Below are positions 37,601 through 45,330 of a stretch of DNA of 64,000 nucleotides, in pieces. A program made the position numbers and the translations under genes. Every line of letters begins with the position of its first letter. The first letter of the stretch is position 1. The notes below the pieces were generated by a model. The model saw nothing but the letters and a program-made list of their open reading frames with translations. It ran no database searches and had not been told where the DNA came from. The stretch is from Balneolaceae bacterium (GTDB lineage Bacteria; Bacteroidota; Rhodothermia; Balneolales; Balneolaceae), in assembly GCA_017640665.1 (NCBI GenBank), contig JAEPQE010000001.1:1505262-1569261 (forward strand). Direction: 5' to 3'.

Positions 37601-37892
37601 CAAGTTTACTTTGGAAGGAGGAAAGATCGATATTTTAGCTACTACCAAAGAAAGATATTGCTCTATCATAGTATCGGATACAGGTATCGGAATGAGTACA
37701 GAGATACTAAATGGGGTTTTAAGTCTGGATTCAAAAACTACAAGAGAAGGAACTAACGATGAGCAGGGTACAGGATTAGGGTTAGCGCTCTGCAAGGAAA
37801 TGGCGGAAATGAATCACGGTGACTTAGAAATTGAATCCGAAGAAGGCAAGGGAACCAAGGTAACGGTCAATCTTCCTGCCAATATTAAATGA
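34608..37892 (+). CDS. Propeller-sensor histidine kinase (HisKA type), orphan
   Basis: 1094-residue sensor kinase. A signal peptide (residues 1-20) precedes a long periplasmic region of two-component-regulator propeller repeats (about 35-680; repeated GYLWFTTYDGIVRFDG, GRYWIGTRGGGLNLIDG, GNIWIGNYQKGLNRI), a Y_Y_Y domain (about 715-785, FRYKLLEDDG...), one membrane helix near 795-815, a coiled coil, and a HisKA domain with His878 in FFSIIAHDLRNPFQ. The HATPase domain has NLISNAIKFT, DTGIGM and GTGLGLALCKEM. Unlike the hybrid kinases of many Bacteroidota it has no receiver or AraC output domain, and no response regulator gene is adjacent, so its partner is elsewhere. Ligand unknown, possibly a glycan or peptide in the periplasm. 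Confidence 0.9.
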   Translation: MARFIVLLICLLQVSWDGYTQSYKELVDSDSLTTKFWTIDDGLPINTVNQVVQDDDGYLWFTTYDGIVRFDGMEFVTFNHSNTPQIPHNRATEIHKQDGVGIWVSMEHEGVLLINEEGFQHFGVEQGFSSSDVTQILEDKNRVMFFVTHTGLYTYKDERFSKFFTGKDNWQNQIRFIFEDVDGSKWISTNNGLIHALNDGSFKEYSVSEDQKENIFFTSFRNSEGKLLAGSSNGLYILNNDELISPKEFNLLKNSDVYRIFELEGTSVLSSYQGIYLYQNGRLSKPKDSFRKENEAYHLSITDSDGQLWLVGDRGTLSILKNGKIIDNNALSATGLTYFIYVFEDREKNIWVTTPREGIIRIKKALVRTIGREEGLSEDNILGMLQDSKGRYWIGTRGGGLNLIDGNQIRHFKEHRDIASSIVQSIAEDSSGNIWIGNYQKGLNRINEDGIITHHMLGESFNVNNIHALYTASNGQLWIGSYGGLFKYSEKESERGLFTKNDGLAGNKIRYIAEARNGSLWIGTLDGGVSHFEGNRFTNYTVNEGLSSNNIRSIYIDKDDQNVIWVGTENNGLNRIKNGEITSIGIIDGLPNYNIHWVSEDDSGRLWMSSNNGIIRIGKHSLNEYLDGVSSSFRMRVFDRNEGMRNPEGNGSIQEAGIKDHEGAFWFATQEGAAIFNQELNTKNNFEPKVVIKEVASVNGSFVSDTVIFPSSVNDFTVTVHSITFVNPEAIRFRYKLLEDDGDEKEWQEIGTTREIPFTDMKPGEYQIMVEATTNEGSWSGQTASVYIEITPKYYQRVWFYLLCVTGFLVLLVGGWRIRYQRLVTKQQEMEAVIAEQTKELRKEKLEIQAQKEIIEKQSLKLEQSNKTKDKFFSIIAHDLRNPFQALMGYTDYLYTDFDNVDPEELKESIGIIKDSSKSLLILTENLLKWANLQTGKMKPEPSKFELRTLIAENEKLFTQSASQKKITLSFSIKEDIWLFADKNMIDTIIRNLISNAIKFTLEGGKIDILATTKERYCSIIVSDTGIGMSTEILNGVLSLDSKTTREGTNDEQGTGLGLALCKEMAEMNHGDLEIESEEGKGTKVTVNLPANIK

Positions 37893-37966
37893 GCAGAATG
37901 TGAGAATAATTGAATCTTCCATTGCTTAGGCTTAGTAAGCACCGTATATTTGTTGCCCTTCGAAAA

Positions 37967-38055
37967 GGAGAGGTGGCTGAGTGGCTGAAAGCGCTCCCCT
38001 GCTAAGGGAGTTTATATGGAAACATGTAACGAGGGTTCGAATCCCTCCCTCTCCG
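37967..38055 (+). tRNA. tRNA-Ser (GCT anticodon)
   Basis: Class II tRNA of 89 nt. Acceptor GGAGAGG (37967-37973) pairs with CCTCTCC (38048-38054), discriminator G at 38055. The anticodon stem CTCCC/GGGAG encloses CTGCTAA with anticodon GCT at 38001-38003. A long variable arm and the T arm GAGGG-TTCGAAT-CCCTC complete it. CCA is not encoded. It reads AGC/AGT serine codons. A terminator-like hairpin follows at 38080-38106. Confidence 0.95.
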
Positions 38056-38079
38056 CTCAACTACGCTAAAGCTTCGTTG

Positions 38080-38106
38080 AGCAGGCTCGATTCGAGTTTG
38101 CTTTTT
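38080..38106 (+). terminator. Rho-independent terminator-like hairpin after tRNA-Ser
   Basis: AGCAGGCTCGA (38080-38090) pairs with TCGAGTTTGCT (38092-38102), allowing two G-U pairs, and is followed by TTTTT to 38106. It sits 25 bp after the tRNA and 26 bp before the GIY-YIG gene. Confidence 0.55.
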
Positions 38107-38131
38107 CGAAGCTTTTTCTGTTTTAATAAGT

Positions 38132-38371
38132 ATGTGGTATGTATACTTCTTAAAAAATGAAGAAAAAGATTGGGTTTATACTGGCTCGACTAACGATTTG
38201 AGACGAAGAGTTAGCCAGCATAGTCGAGGACAGGTACAATCTACAAAGCACTATATTCCTTTAAAGCTTGAAAGTTATATTGCAGTCCAAACCGAGCAAA
38301 AAGCCGGAGAACTAGAGAAGTATTTTAAAACAGGTTCAGGTCACGCTTTTTTAAAGAAAAGAATACTATAG
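38132..38371 (+). CDS. GIY-YIG domain protein (small nuclease superfamily)
   Basis: 79-residue stand-alone GIY-YIG domain. MWYVYFLKNEEKDWVYTGSTNDLRRRVSQHSRGQ carries the YVYFL / YTGST version of the motif and the catalytic Arg region (DLRRRVSQH); the Glu of the family is probably in QKAGELEKYFKTGSGHAFLKKR. Small proteins of this kind are common in Bacteroidota relatives and have unclear roles (DNA repair-like, or remnants of mobile nucleases). It lies 76 bp downstream of tRNA-Ser. The 145-bp gap that follows (38372-38516) has no clear feature. Confidence 0.85.
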   Translation: MWYVYFLKNEEKDWVYTGSTNDLRRRVSQHSRGQVQSTKHYIPLKLESYIAVQTEQKAGELEKYFKTGSGHAFLKKRIL

Positions 38372-38516
38372 CTAGATTAGTTCCTCCCTCTTTTAATCGA
38401 CATAGCCTTGGCGAAGTCGATCCGCAAGTTAGTGTAAAGCGAAACCCAGTTTGGTATTTCTGATCTGGGTTTTTTTATTTGCTTTTGCTTTACCATCTTT
38501 AGCAAAACTTTCCCCG

Positions 38517-41402
38517 ATGGCAGTATCTATATTAGTATTAATTTTTGGGTTTATACAGCCGCAGGTAATACCTGCTGATTACTACGATACACGAAAAAGG
38601 CTTTCCAATAATATTATCTATGATGTATATCAGGACAAGCAAGGATTCATCTGGATTGCTACAGAAAACGGACTGAATAAGTTTGATGGCTATGAATTTG
38701 AAGTATTTCACTATAACGCCTCGGATTCCAACTCCATCGCAAGTAATGTAGTTCGTACTATAACCGAGGACAAATATGGCAGAATTTGGATTGGTACGTT
38801 TTCCGGTTTAAGCCTCTATAATCCAAAAGAGAAGAAATTCACCAACTTCAGCATTCCACAGAACGGAGATGAAAGCTCATTGGACGTTCAGCATATTCAT
38901 AAAGCTTCAAATGGCGACTTCTGGATAATGTCTAACGTTGGTATTTCAAGATTTGATGTCGAATCAAAAAAATTTGAACAGTTTTCATTTGATGATGAAA
39001 TTGTGACGATGGTTATGGATGATGAAGATCAGCTTTGGATAACGACGTACCAGAACAAGCTCTATATATTTGATGTGGATGAGCAGTTATTCAAAGAGAA
39101 TGGCTTCTTACTTGATAACCCGAATTCAACTGTATTTTTAGATAGGTCCGGATCAAAGATTTTTGGATTTAGTGATGCTGTAAAAGACACAAAGTGGCAG
39201 AAACTGAATCCTGTTCCCAAAACATTTAGTACCCTTAAACTACTGGAAGATAAAAGCGGAAAGGTTTGGGTAGGTTCTGATACTAATATTTGGATATATG
39301 ACAAGCTAAAAAAGAATTATTCCGAAATAGTAATTGAGGGTGCCGATAATTTTCTCTCTAAAAATGTAAAGAGTATTAGTGAAGATAAAGCAGGCGGAAT
39401 CTGGATCGGTACCTTGAACGGATTATTCTATATAGATCCTCATGAGAAATCATTCTATACCTTACCTGAACCAGGAATGGTAATGGGAATTGAAGCTGCT
39501 AATGAATATCTGTTGGTTAACTACTTTGATGAGGGGATTTCTAAATGGAGTACTGACGGTGTTAAACAAACCTTACCTGAAACGAAATGGAGCCTCTATC
39601 CTGGTTCTGATCAGATTTGGGATATAGAGACTAAAAATTCATCAGAGTATTTTTTAGCTACTACGGCAGGTCTGATGCAATGGAACTCAAAAACAGGAGA
39701 CTTACATAAAATACAATTGGTTCTTAAAGAGAATTCAGAGCCCGTAGTTTTTTCCATAAAGAAAATAGGAGAAGAATTCTGGGCTTTAGGGAAGAATACT
39801 ATCTATAAAATATCTGCAAATAATATAAATGATGGGGGGGCTGCTTTTCATTTGAACAACAAAAATGTAAAGCCGTTGCTTCAGGATATTGTAGTTTTTG
39901 AAAGGGATACATTAATAGCATCGGAAGGAAACGGTATTTTCAGTTTAAGTAACGGCTTCGTTGACAAATGGCCGATTATGATTGATGAGGTACCAGAATT
40001 AGCTAATTCATCCTTTTGGGATTTATATGTTTCTAAGAATGGAACCTTATGGATGGCAGGTAATTCGGGGCTTTTCGGGTATAAAAAGAGTATGGGTTTA
40101 AAAGCATACCCACTTGATGAGTACGAAAACCAGATTGTGTTTAGTGTTAATGAAGATGAGCAAGGAAACCTTTGGCTGGGTACAGATAAAGGTATAGCTA
40201 AATTCAATCCAGATACCGAGACGAGTGTTTTTTTTGGTAGTGCTGATGGAATTGAAAGTCAGGAGTTTAACCGCCGCTCAATTGCATACTCTGACAATAA
40301 GATTTATATGGGAGGCATGAGTGGTTTAACATGGTTTAATCCTGATCTTATCCAAAGTAACACTACACAACCTGATGTTTGGATAACAAATATCCATGTG
40401 ATTAGACCGGATTCGAGTACTACCATTCCAGTTGTTCAACAAAACCAGCTGGAACTAAATTGGGAAGAACGCACTCTGGAAATTGATTTCGTTGCGTTGA
40501 GCTATTCGAACCCCGGGCAAAATCAATACAAATATAAACTGGAAGGTTATGATCCTGATTGGGTAGATGGTGGTGGAACAAGAAGAGCTCGTTACGTTCA
40601 ACTTCCTGCAGACAATTATGTATTCAGAGTAATAGCTTCAAATAACGATGGTGTTTGGAATGAAAGGGGGGATTCGTTTCGGATAGTTATACATCCACCT
40701 ATCTGGCAGACAGTATGGTTCAGACTATTAATTGCAGTTATAATCTTAGGATTAGTAATTGCTATATATCAATTTAGAGTACGGCAGTTACTTGAAATGG
40801 AAAGGGTTAAGTTAAGGATTTCGGGAGATCTTCACGATGAAATTGGCAGCGGACTAAGCGGTATTGCTCTTTCGGGAGATATCTTGCAAAGTCATGCTGA
40901 AGCTGGCCAGGTAAAACCAGAAATTATCCAACGAATTACAGACAACGCCAGGAATCTTGCTTCCTCTTTAGATGCGATTGTATGGTTAATCGACCCCAAC
41001 AAAGAACAATTATCAGATCTCATCCAAAAATGCAGGTTGGTTTCTTTAGAAATGCTGGTTAGTCAGGAGGTTTCCTTTCAGGATGAAGTAACTGAGGGGG
41101 TACGAGCAAAGAAGCTAGAATCTCAGTTCAGAAGAAATGTACATCTGATTGTGAAAGAGGTGGTTCATAATATTTATAAGCATGCTGAAGCAACATCGGT
41201 ACGTATTCTCTTCAAAGCCAATGACTCCAGGTTGGATATCATAATCAAAGATGATGGGAAAGGATTTTTAGAAGAGGGAGTAGAACGAGGAAATGGCCTG
41301 GCAAATATCAGAAGAAGGGCTCAGGAAATAAAAGCGGAATTGACTGTATTATCAAAACCTGAATCAGGTACCAACATAAGTTTAAAAGTTTGGCTACCGT
41401 AA
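38517..41402 (+). CDS. Module 1 sensor: propeller histidine kinase (HisKA_3/NarX-NarQ type)
   Basis: Sensor kinase of about 961 residues. A signal peptide (MAVSILVLIFGFIQPQVIPA) leads into periplasmic two-component propeller repeats (about 30-640; GFIWIATENGLNKFDG, GRIWIGTFSGLSLYNP, GGIWIGTLNGLFYIDP), a Y_Y_Y domain (KYKLEGYDPDWVDGGG), one membrane helix near 730-755, then HisKA_3 with ISGDLHDEIGSGLSGIAL (His773 counted from this start) and a HATPase (VVHNIYKHAEAT, DDGKGF, GNGLANIRRRAQE). I chose the ATG at 38517 because the paralogue at 45331 starts with the same short leader; a TTG at 38451 would add 22 residues. The cognate regulator follows 43 bp after the stop. Confidence 0.9.
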   Translation: MAVSILVLIFGFIQPQVIPADYYDTRKRLSNNIIYDVYQDKQGFIWIATENGLNKFDGYEFEVFHYNASDSNSIASNVVRTITEDKYGRIWIGTFSGLSLYNPKEKKFTNFSIPQNGDESSLDVQHIHKASNGDFWIMSNVGISRFDVESKKFEQFSFDDEIVTMVMDDEDQLWITTYQNKLYIFDVDEQLFKENGFLLDNPNSTVFLDRSGSKIFGFSDAVKDTKWQKLNPVPKTFSTLKLLEDKSGKVWVGSDTNIWIYDKLKKNYSEIVIEGADNFLSKNVKSISEDKAGGIWIGTLNGLFYIDPHEKSFYTLPEPGMVMGIEAANEYLLVNYFDEGISKWSTDGVKQTLPETKWSLYPGSDQIWDIETKNSSEYFLATTAGLMQWNSKTGDLHKIQLVLKENSEPVVFSIKKIGEEFWALGKNTIYKISANNINDGGAAFHLNNKNVKPLLQDIVVFERDTLIASEGNGIFSLSNGFVDKWPIMIDEVPELANSSFWDLYVSKNGTLWMAGNSGLFGYKKSMGLKAYPLDEYENQIVFSVNEDEQGNLWLGTDKGIAKFNPDTETSVFFGSADGIESQEFNRRSIAYSDNKIYMGGMSGLTWFNPDLIQSNTTQPDVWITNIHVIRPDSSTTIPVVQQNQLELNWEERTLEIDFVALSYSNPGQNQYKYKLEGYDPDWVDGGGTRRARYVQLPADNYVFRVIASNNDGVWNERGDSFRIVIHPPIWQTVWFRLLIAVIILGLVIAIYQFRVRQLLEMERVKLRISGDLHDEIGSGLSGIALSGDILQSHAEAGQVKPEIIQRITDNARNLASSLDAIVWLIDPNKEQLSDLIQKCRLVSLEMLVSQEVSFQDEVTEGVRAKKLESQFRRNVHLIVKEVVHNIYKHAEATSVRILFKANDSRLDIIIKDDGKGFLEEGVERGNGLANIRRRAQEIKAELTVLSKPESGTNISLKVWLP

Positions 41403-41410
41403 TTACGGTA
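41395..41410. promoter_or_regulatory. 7-2-7 palindromic operator before module 1 regulator
   Basis: TACCGTA-AT-TACGGTA, a perfect 16-bp palindrome over the kinase stop codon, ending 35 bp before the regulator ATG. NarL-type regulators are known to bind inverted heptamers with 2-bp spacing beginning TAC, and this fits that pattern exactly. Confidence 0.75.
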
Positions 41411-41445
41411 TAGCGTAAATGAGACGCCTTTTGTAATTATGGCTA

Positions 41446-42090
41446 ATGAAAAATAATCAGAAACATATCGTTTGGGTGGTAGAGGACGATCCCTTATTTA
41501 AGGAATCGATGGAGGAGTTGATTAATCTGAGCGATAAATTACATCTGGAACTTTCGGTTTCTTCTGTAGAGCAAGTGGAAGAGGAAAAACATAAAGTTCA
41601 CGCACCCGATGTTATTTTACAGGATATTGGATTACCGGGAAAATCCGGGCTTGAAGCACTGGGGTTTTATCGCAATGAGTTTCCGGATGCAAAGGTGATC
41701 ATACTTACCATTTTTGAAGATGACGAACGGATCTACGAAGCCATTAAACGTGGAGCTTCCGGTTATCTTCTTAAGCGTACCCCGGCTAAACAAATTCTTG
41801 ATGGAATCGACCAGGTGATTATGGGCGAAGCGAGCATTTCACCCCTGATCGCTAAAAAAATGATGAACATAATGGTTTCCGGAGCTCCGGTAAAAGAATC
41901 AAATTTAACAACAAGAGAGAAAGACATCCTGAAACTATTAGTAGATGGTTTTTCAATGGATATGATATCCGGTGAACTTGAAATAAGCACTCATACGGTA
42001 GATACCCATATCAAGAATATCTACCGAAAGCTGGAAGTACACAATCGTGCAGAAGTAGTATCAAAAGCGATTAAAGAGCGGCTTATTTAA
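41446..42090 (+). CDS. Module 1 response regulator (NarL/FixJ family)
   Basis: 214-residue cytosolic regulator. The receiver domain has acidic residues Glu13, Asp14 and Asp15 (VVEDDP), the phospho-acceptor Asp60 in LQDIGLPGKSG, Thr in ILTIFEDD and Lys in YLLKRT. The C-terminal LuxR-type helix-turn-helix (about 150-212) reads LTTREKDILKLLVDGFSMDMISGELEISTHTVDTHIKNIY, the last part being the recognition helix. It is presumably phosphorylated by the preceding kinase. A 16-bp palindrome lies just upstream and another before the next gene, suggesting autoregulation and control of the secreted protein gene. Confidence 0.92.
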   Translation: MKNNQKHIVWVVEDDPLFKESMEELINLSDKLHLELSVSSVEQVEEEKHKVHAPDVILQDIGLPGKSGLEALGFYRNEFPDAKVIILTIFEDDERIYEAIKRGASGYLLKRTPAKQILDGIDQVIMGEASISPLIAKKMMNIMVSGAPVKESNLTTREKDILKLLVDGFSMDMISGELEISTHTVDTHIKNIYRKLEVHNRAEVVSKAIKERLI

Positions 42091-42097
42091 GTGTACC

Positions 42098-42113
42098 TAC
42101 CGTAAATACGGTA
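42098..42113. promoter_or_regulatory. 7-2-7 palindromic operator before module 1 secreted protein
   Basis: TACCGTA-AA-TACGGTA: same perfect heptamers as the site at 41395, differing only in the 2-bp centre. It begins 8 bp after the regulator stop codon and ends 60 bp before the ATG at 42174, well placed for an activator upstream of a promoter. Confidence 0.75.
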
Positions 42114-42173
42114 TGGAAGATTAGAGTAGTAGAAGCTAATGTATCTTAACCTTTCATTTTAATCGTATGTACT

Positions 42174-45100
42174 ATGAAAAACCTGATACAAAGAATCATT
42201 TCTGTTTCACTTCTTCTATGTTTAGCATTTATTTATGAATCAACGTTAGCCAGACAGATAAGCATACAGGACAGTCATCCCATAGCAATAGTAAAAACGA
42301 TAGATGGTGATGAGCCCGAAAGATTTGCCAACCCATCAGAACCAGGAATACCTGCAGGAGACTTAAACGAGGATGGAGTTGAGGATTATATTCAGGTTAT
42401 TGAATTAGGACGAGATCTTAGAAATCCGGATGCACCGAAAAAATATTTAACCTTAATTCTCACGTACGATGAAAATGGAGAAACAATTAAGGCCGTTTCA
42501 CTTGATGGCAGATATCTGCCAGTTGGTGATATTAATAAAGATGGACTTATTGATGTTGCAAAGCAGGAAGAAGATGGTTCAATAGAGATAGTAAACTTTA
42601 GAGATACACCAAGTGAGTTTTTCTTAGAATTTGATAGATACACTATTCCTGCTTCTGATGTAGGTACATTAGTACTAACTGATGCTTTGTATAACGATTT
42701 TAATGAAGATGGCGTTGGTGACGCATTCTTATGTGGTAATGATGATACTTCCTATGAATGTCGTTTAGTACTTGGAATAGATGATCCCAATGTTCAACAA
42801 AGCGAACTCATAGGAACTAATCCTCTATTTTTCCCAAAAACAAATTTTACTATACCTCCCCGACTTTACACCCAGACATCTATAGCAGGAACTGGAAACT
42901 CTATATACGCATTTGGGTACACAGACAATTTTACTACTCAAAAGTTTTTCGAGTTTGATGTAAATGAAAATGGTGAATTTGAAAAGGTATTAGAGTATGA
43001 ATGGGAAGGAACATCATCTCAGGGATTATCAGACCGAAGAATTTATATAGCAGATATAGACGATGATGACGAACCGGAAATCATTTCTTCTGACGATAGA
43101 AGATTTCCCTTAGCCGGTTTCGTACAAATCTTTTTTAATGATCCTAAATGCGATATTCGCGAAATTGATTTTTCCGGAGATTCCCCTGTAATTCAATCTC
43201 CTACCTTGATCAATTCAAATTGTGTAATTGATCGCATGTATCAAGATGCAGATGGAGAGTATCATGCTGGGATTTGGCGAGAAGGGAATTACGGAAGTTG
43301 CCCCGCTTCTGACTTTTCAAATGGCTGCTCAAATGCCGAATTTTATAATGATGACCAAACGATTCTGCCTTGTAGTTACGAATCATGCCAACAACCAAAT
43401 CAGGAATCAGGGGTGTTGCTAAACGGGGTTGCAGATCCGTCAATCAAATCCAGAGGTATACAAAAATGGGTAATCGAAAATTCGGGTACACTTACTCCCC
43501 GGCAGCGGGTTCTGATCCCCGAAATTTATAGGATAGCAGAAATTCTCACTGCACTAACCATGTCTGTATTAGGAAACGATGCACCATTACAATTTATAAG
43601 AGCAAATTATTTTTCCGGGAGTATCCAATCTGATCATACTTGCGAGATTAAAACTTCAAATTGTGAGTTTAACGGTCCCACAAATTATACCATACGTGTT
43701 CAGCCTGAAGGTGTTAACACAGAATCATTAAGAAGTACCGGTTCCAGTATCCGGGAAAACAGATATCATCATTATACGGTATCAGTTGATGAAGAAGAGA
43801 CAGAACGCATTAACTATCACATAAGCGTTGAAACCAAGTTTGAAGAGTTTGAAGATGACTTAAACGACTTAGAACTCGATAAAATAAGTCCTAATAAAAT
43901 TTCTTCAGCAAATGATACACTTACATATACAGGGCAATTCAATCTGAGTGAATTGGGAGATTTTGAGCCCGGGTTTAACACATTTTTGGTAAAAAATATT
44001 GGAAATATAGATGGTGTACCAGGTGAAGAGATTTTGGTAGGAAGTAATTCGAAGTCTAATGGTGTCGAAATTGTAAATAAAGCCTGGATTTATTTGGGTG
44101 AAAATACAACCTATGAATCCCCTGATCTGGTAATAGATTTCGCCAATGATAGTACCATTGATGGCTCAGATTTTCTTAGAGTTGGGCAAGTAGTTGAGCC
44201 ACTTGGAGACATAAATGGAGATGGTTTCAATGATTTTGCTGTAGGTCTGCCGTTTTATGATCAACGATTCGATGGCGTTTCTTATGGCGCGGTATATATA
44301 TTTGCAGGAGCAGACTTCTCTCCGGCTAAATTAGCAGACAGTGTCAGTCTCTCCTCGCCAATGCTGGTTTTGAGACCGGGAGCAGAATCTGATTATACAC
44401 TCGGCTCGTTTGGTTCACAAGTGGCAGGCGGCGACTTTGATGGAGATGGCTTTAATGATATTGCAGTTCTGGCCGATAATGGGTCCAGTTCCCCTGTTTC
44501 TCCTACAATAAGAGTTTACAAAGGGGGAGAACAAATGGATAACCAGCCTGACTATTTCTTACATGTTACTAAAGAAGATGTTGGCGGCTTCTCCAGTGAT
44601 ACACTTAATTCCTTTTTTGATGCCGTCATAGATTTTATGCCTAAAGAAGTGGGTAGCAATTATCAAGACTTATACTTTTCCCCGGGCGGGTTTTCTGCCT
44701 ACCCGGATGCAGTAATATTTAAAGGTGGTTTAGATGAAAATCTTAAACGAAAAGGGATCAACTCTCCAACCACAACTCCATCATTTACCTTGGCTGAAAT
44801 TGGACCTACTCCAACAGGAAGTGGAGTCTACACAAGAGCAAAGCCAGCTTCCGGAGACTTTAATGGAGATGGATTCTACGATATAGCTGTAGAGAAACAA
44901 TTTGATGGCAGGGATGGAGCAGTATCAAGTCGATTGCTGATATTCAGCCCTAACTCAGGGATAGAAGTTTCCAACGAAGAAGAAATTGAAAATCCTTTGG
45001 ATTACCGACTTTCACAAAACTACCCGAATCCATTTAATCCAAGCACAAATATTGAATTCAGGTTGGGTTCATCGTCGGTAGTAACACTAAAGGTATATGA

Positions 45101-45263
45101 TGTATTGGGAAGAGAAGTGGCTACACTCATAGACGGAGCGCAAATGAATGCAGGCTCTCATTATTCCAGATTTGACGCCTCTGCACTGGCTTCAGGGATT
45201 TATCTATACCGTTTAGAGGCGGGTTCTTTCATCCAAACCCGTAAAATGATGTTGATTAAGTAA
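42174..45263 (+). CDS. Module 1 secreted FG-GAP repeat protein with T9SS sorting domain
   Basis: 1029-residue predicted surface or secreted protein. A signal peptide (residues 1-27) is followed by FG-GAP/integrin-like repeats with calcium-binding loops: DLNEDGVEDYIQ, DINKDGLIDV, DFNEDGVGDAFL, DINGDGFNDFAVGLP, DFDGDGFNDIAVL and DFNGDGFYDIAVE. A cysteine-rich stretch lies at about 326-405 in the middle. The last 80 residues form a type A T9SS sorting domain (LSQNYPNPFNPSTNIEFRL ... SGIYLYRLEAGSFIQTRKM). Export by type IX secretion and anchoring at the surface are inferred from this. The 7-2-7 site upstream and the adjacent kinase-regulator pair suggest it is the output of module 1. Confidence 0.85.
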   Translation: MKNLIQRIISVSLLLCLAFIYESTLARQISIQDSHPIAIVKTIDGDEPERFANPSEPGIPAGDLNEDGVEDYIQVIELGRDLRNPDAPKKYLTLILTYDENGETIKAVSLDGRYLPVGDINKDGLIDVAKQEEDGSIEIVNFRDTPSEFFLEFDRYTIPASDVGTLVLTDALYNDFNEDGVGDAFLCGNDDTSYECRLVLGIDDPNVQQSELIGTNPLFFPKTNFTIPPRLYTQTSIAGTGNSIYAFGYTDNFTTQKFFEFDVNENGEFEKVLEYEWEGTSSQGLSDRRIYIADIDDDDEPEIISSDDRRFPLAGFVQIFFNDPKCDIREIDFSGDSPVIQSPTLINSNCVIDRMYQDADGEYHAGIWREGNYGSCPASDFSNGCSNAEFYNDDQTILPCSYESCQQPNQESGVLLNGVADPSIKSRGIQKWVIENSGTLTPRQRVLIPEIYRIAEILTALTMSVLGNDAPLQFIRANYFSGSIQSDHTCEIKTSNCEFNGPTNYTIRVQPEGVNTESLRSTGSSIRENRYHHYTVSVDEEETERINYHISVETKFEEFEDDLNDLELDKISPNKISSANDTLTYTGQFNLSELGDFEPGFNTFLVKNIGNIDGVPGEEILVGSNSKSNGVEIVNKAWIYLGENTTYESPDLVIDFANDSTIDGSDFLRVGQVVEPLGDINGDGFNDFAVGLPFYDQRFDGVSYGAVYIFAGADFSPAKLADSVSLSSPMLVLRPGAESDYTLGSFGSQVAGGDFDGDGFNDIAVLADNGSSSPVSPTIRVYKGGEQMDNQPDYFLHVTKEDVGGFSSDTLNSFFDAVIDFMPKEVGSNYQDLYFSPGGFSAYPDAVIFKGGLDENLKRKGINSPTTTPSFTLAEIGPTPTGSGVYTRAKPASGDFNGDGFYDIAVEKQFDGRDGAVSSRLLIFSPNSGIEVSNEEEIENPLDYRLSQNYPNPFNPSTNIEFRLGSSSVVTLKVYDVLGREVATLIDGAQMNAGSHYSRFDASALASGIYLYRLEAGSFIQTRKMMLIK
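45131..45263 (+). repeat. 133-bp near-identical 3' end, copy 1
   Basis: Encodes the last 44 codons of the T9SS sorting domain and matches 51517-51649 with only about six substitutions and no gaps, including a stretch of about 60 identical bases. The DNA upstream in the same domains is much more diverged. Confidence 0.85.
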
Positions 45264-45330
45264 GAGATTTTCAATTACCCGAAGTTGTTACAGATTTGTA
45301 TCATCCTGTAAGTAAAAATTAAAGGGGTAC

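Noticed and set aside
37967-38131. Intron or integration site at tRNA-Ser
   Set aside because: The tRNA is intact, uninterrupted and not duplicated; no integrase gene or repeated tRNA 3' end is seen.
45264-45330. Possible 7-2-7 operator before the module 2 kinase (TACCCGA then TTGTTAC)
   Set aside because: Only one half fits the TACC pattern; the other lacks GGTA, so it is below the standard of the four accepted sites.
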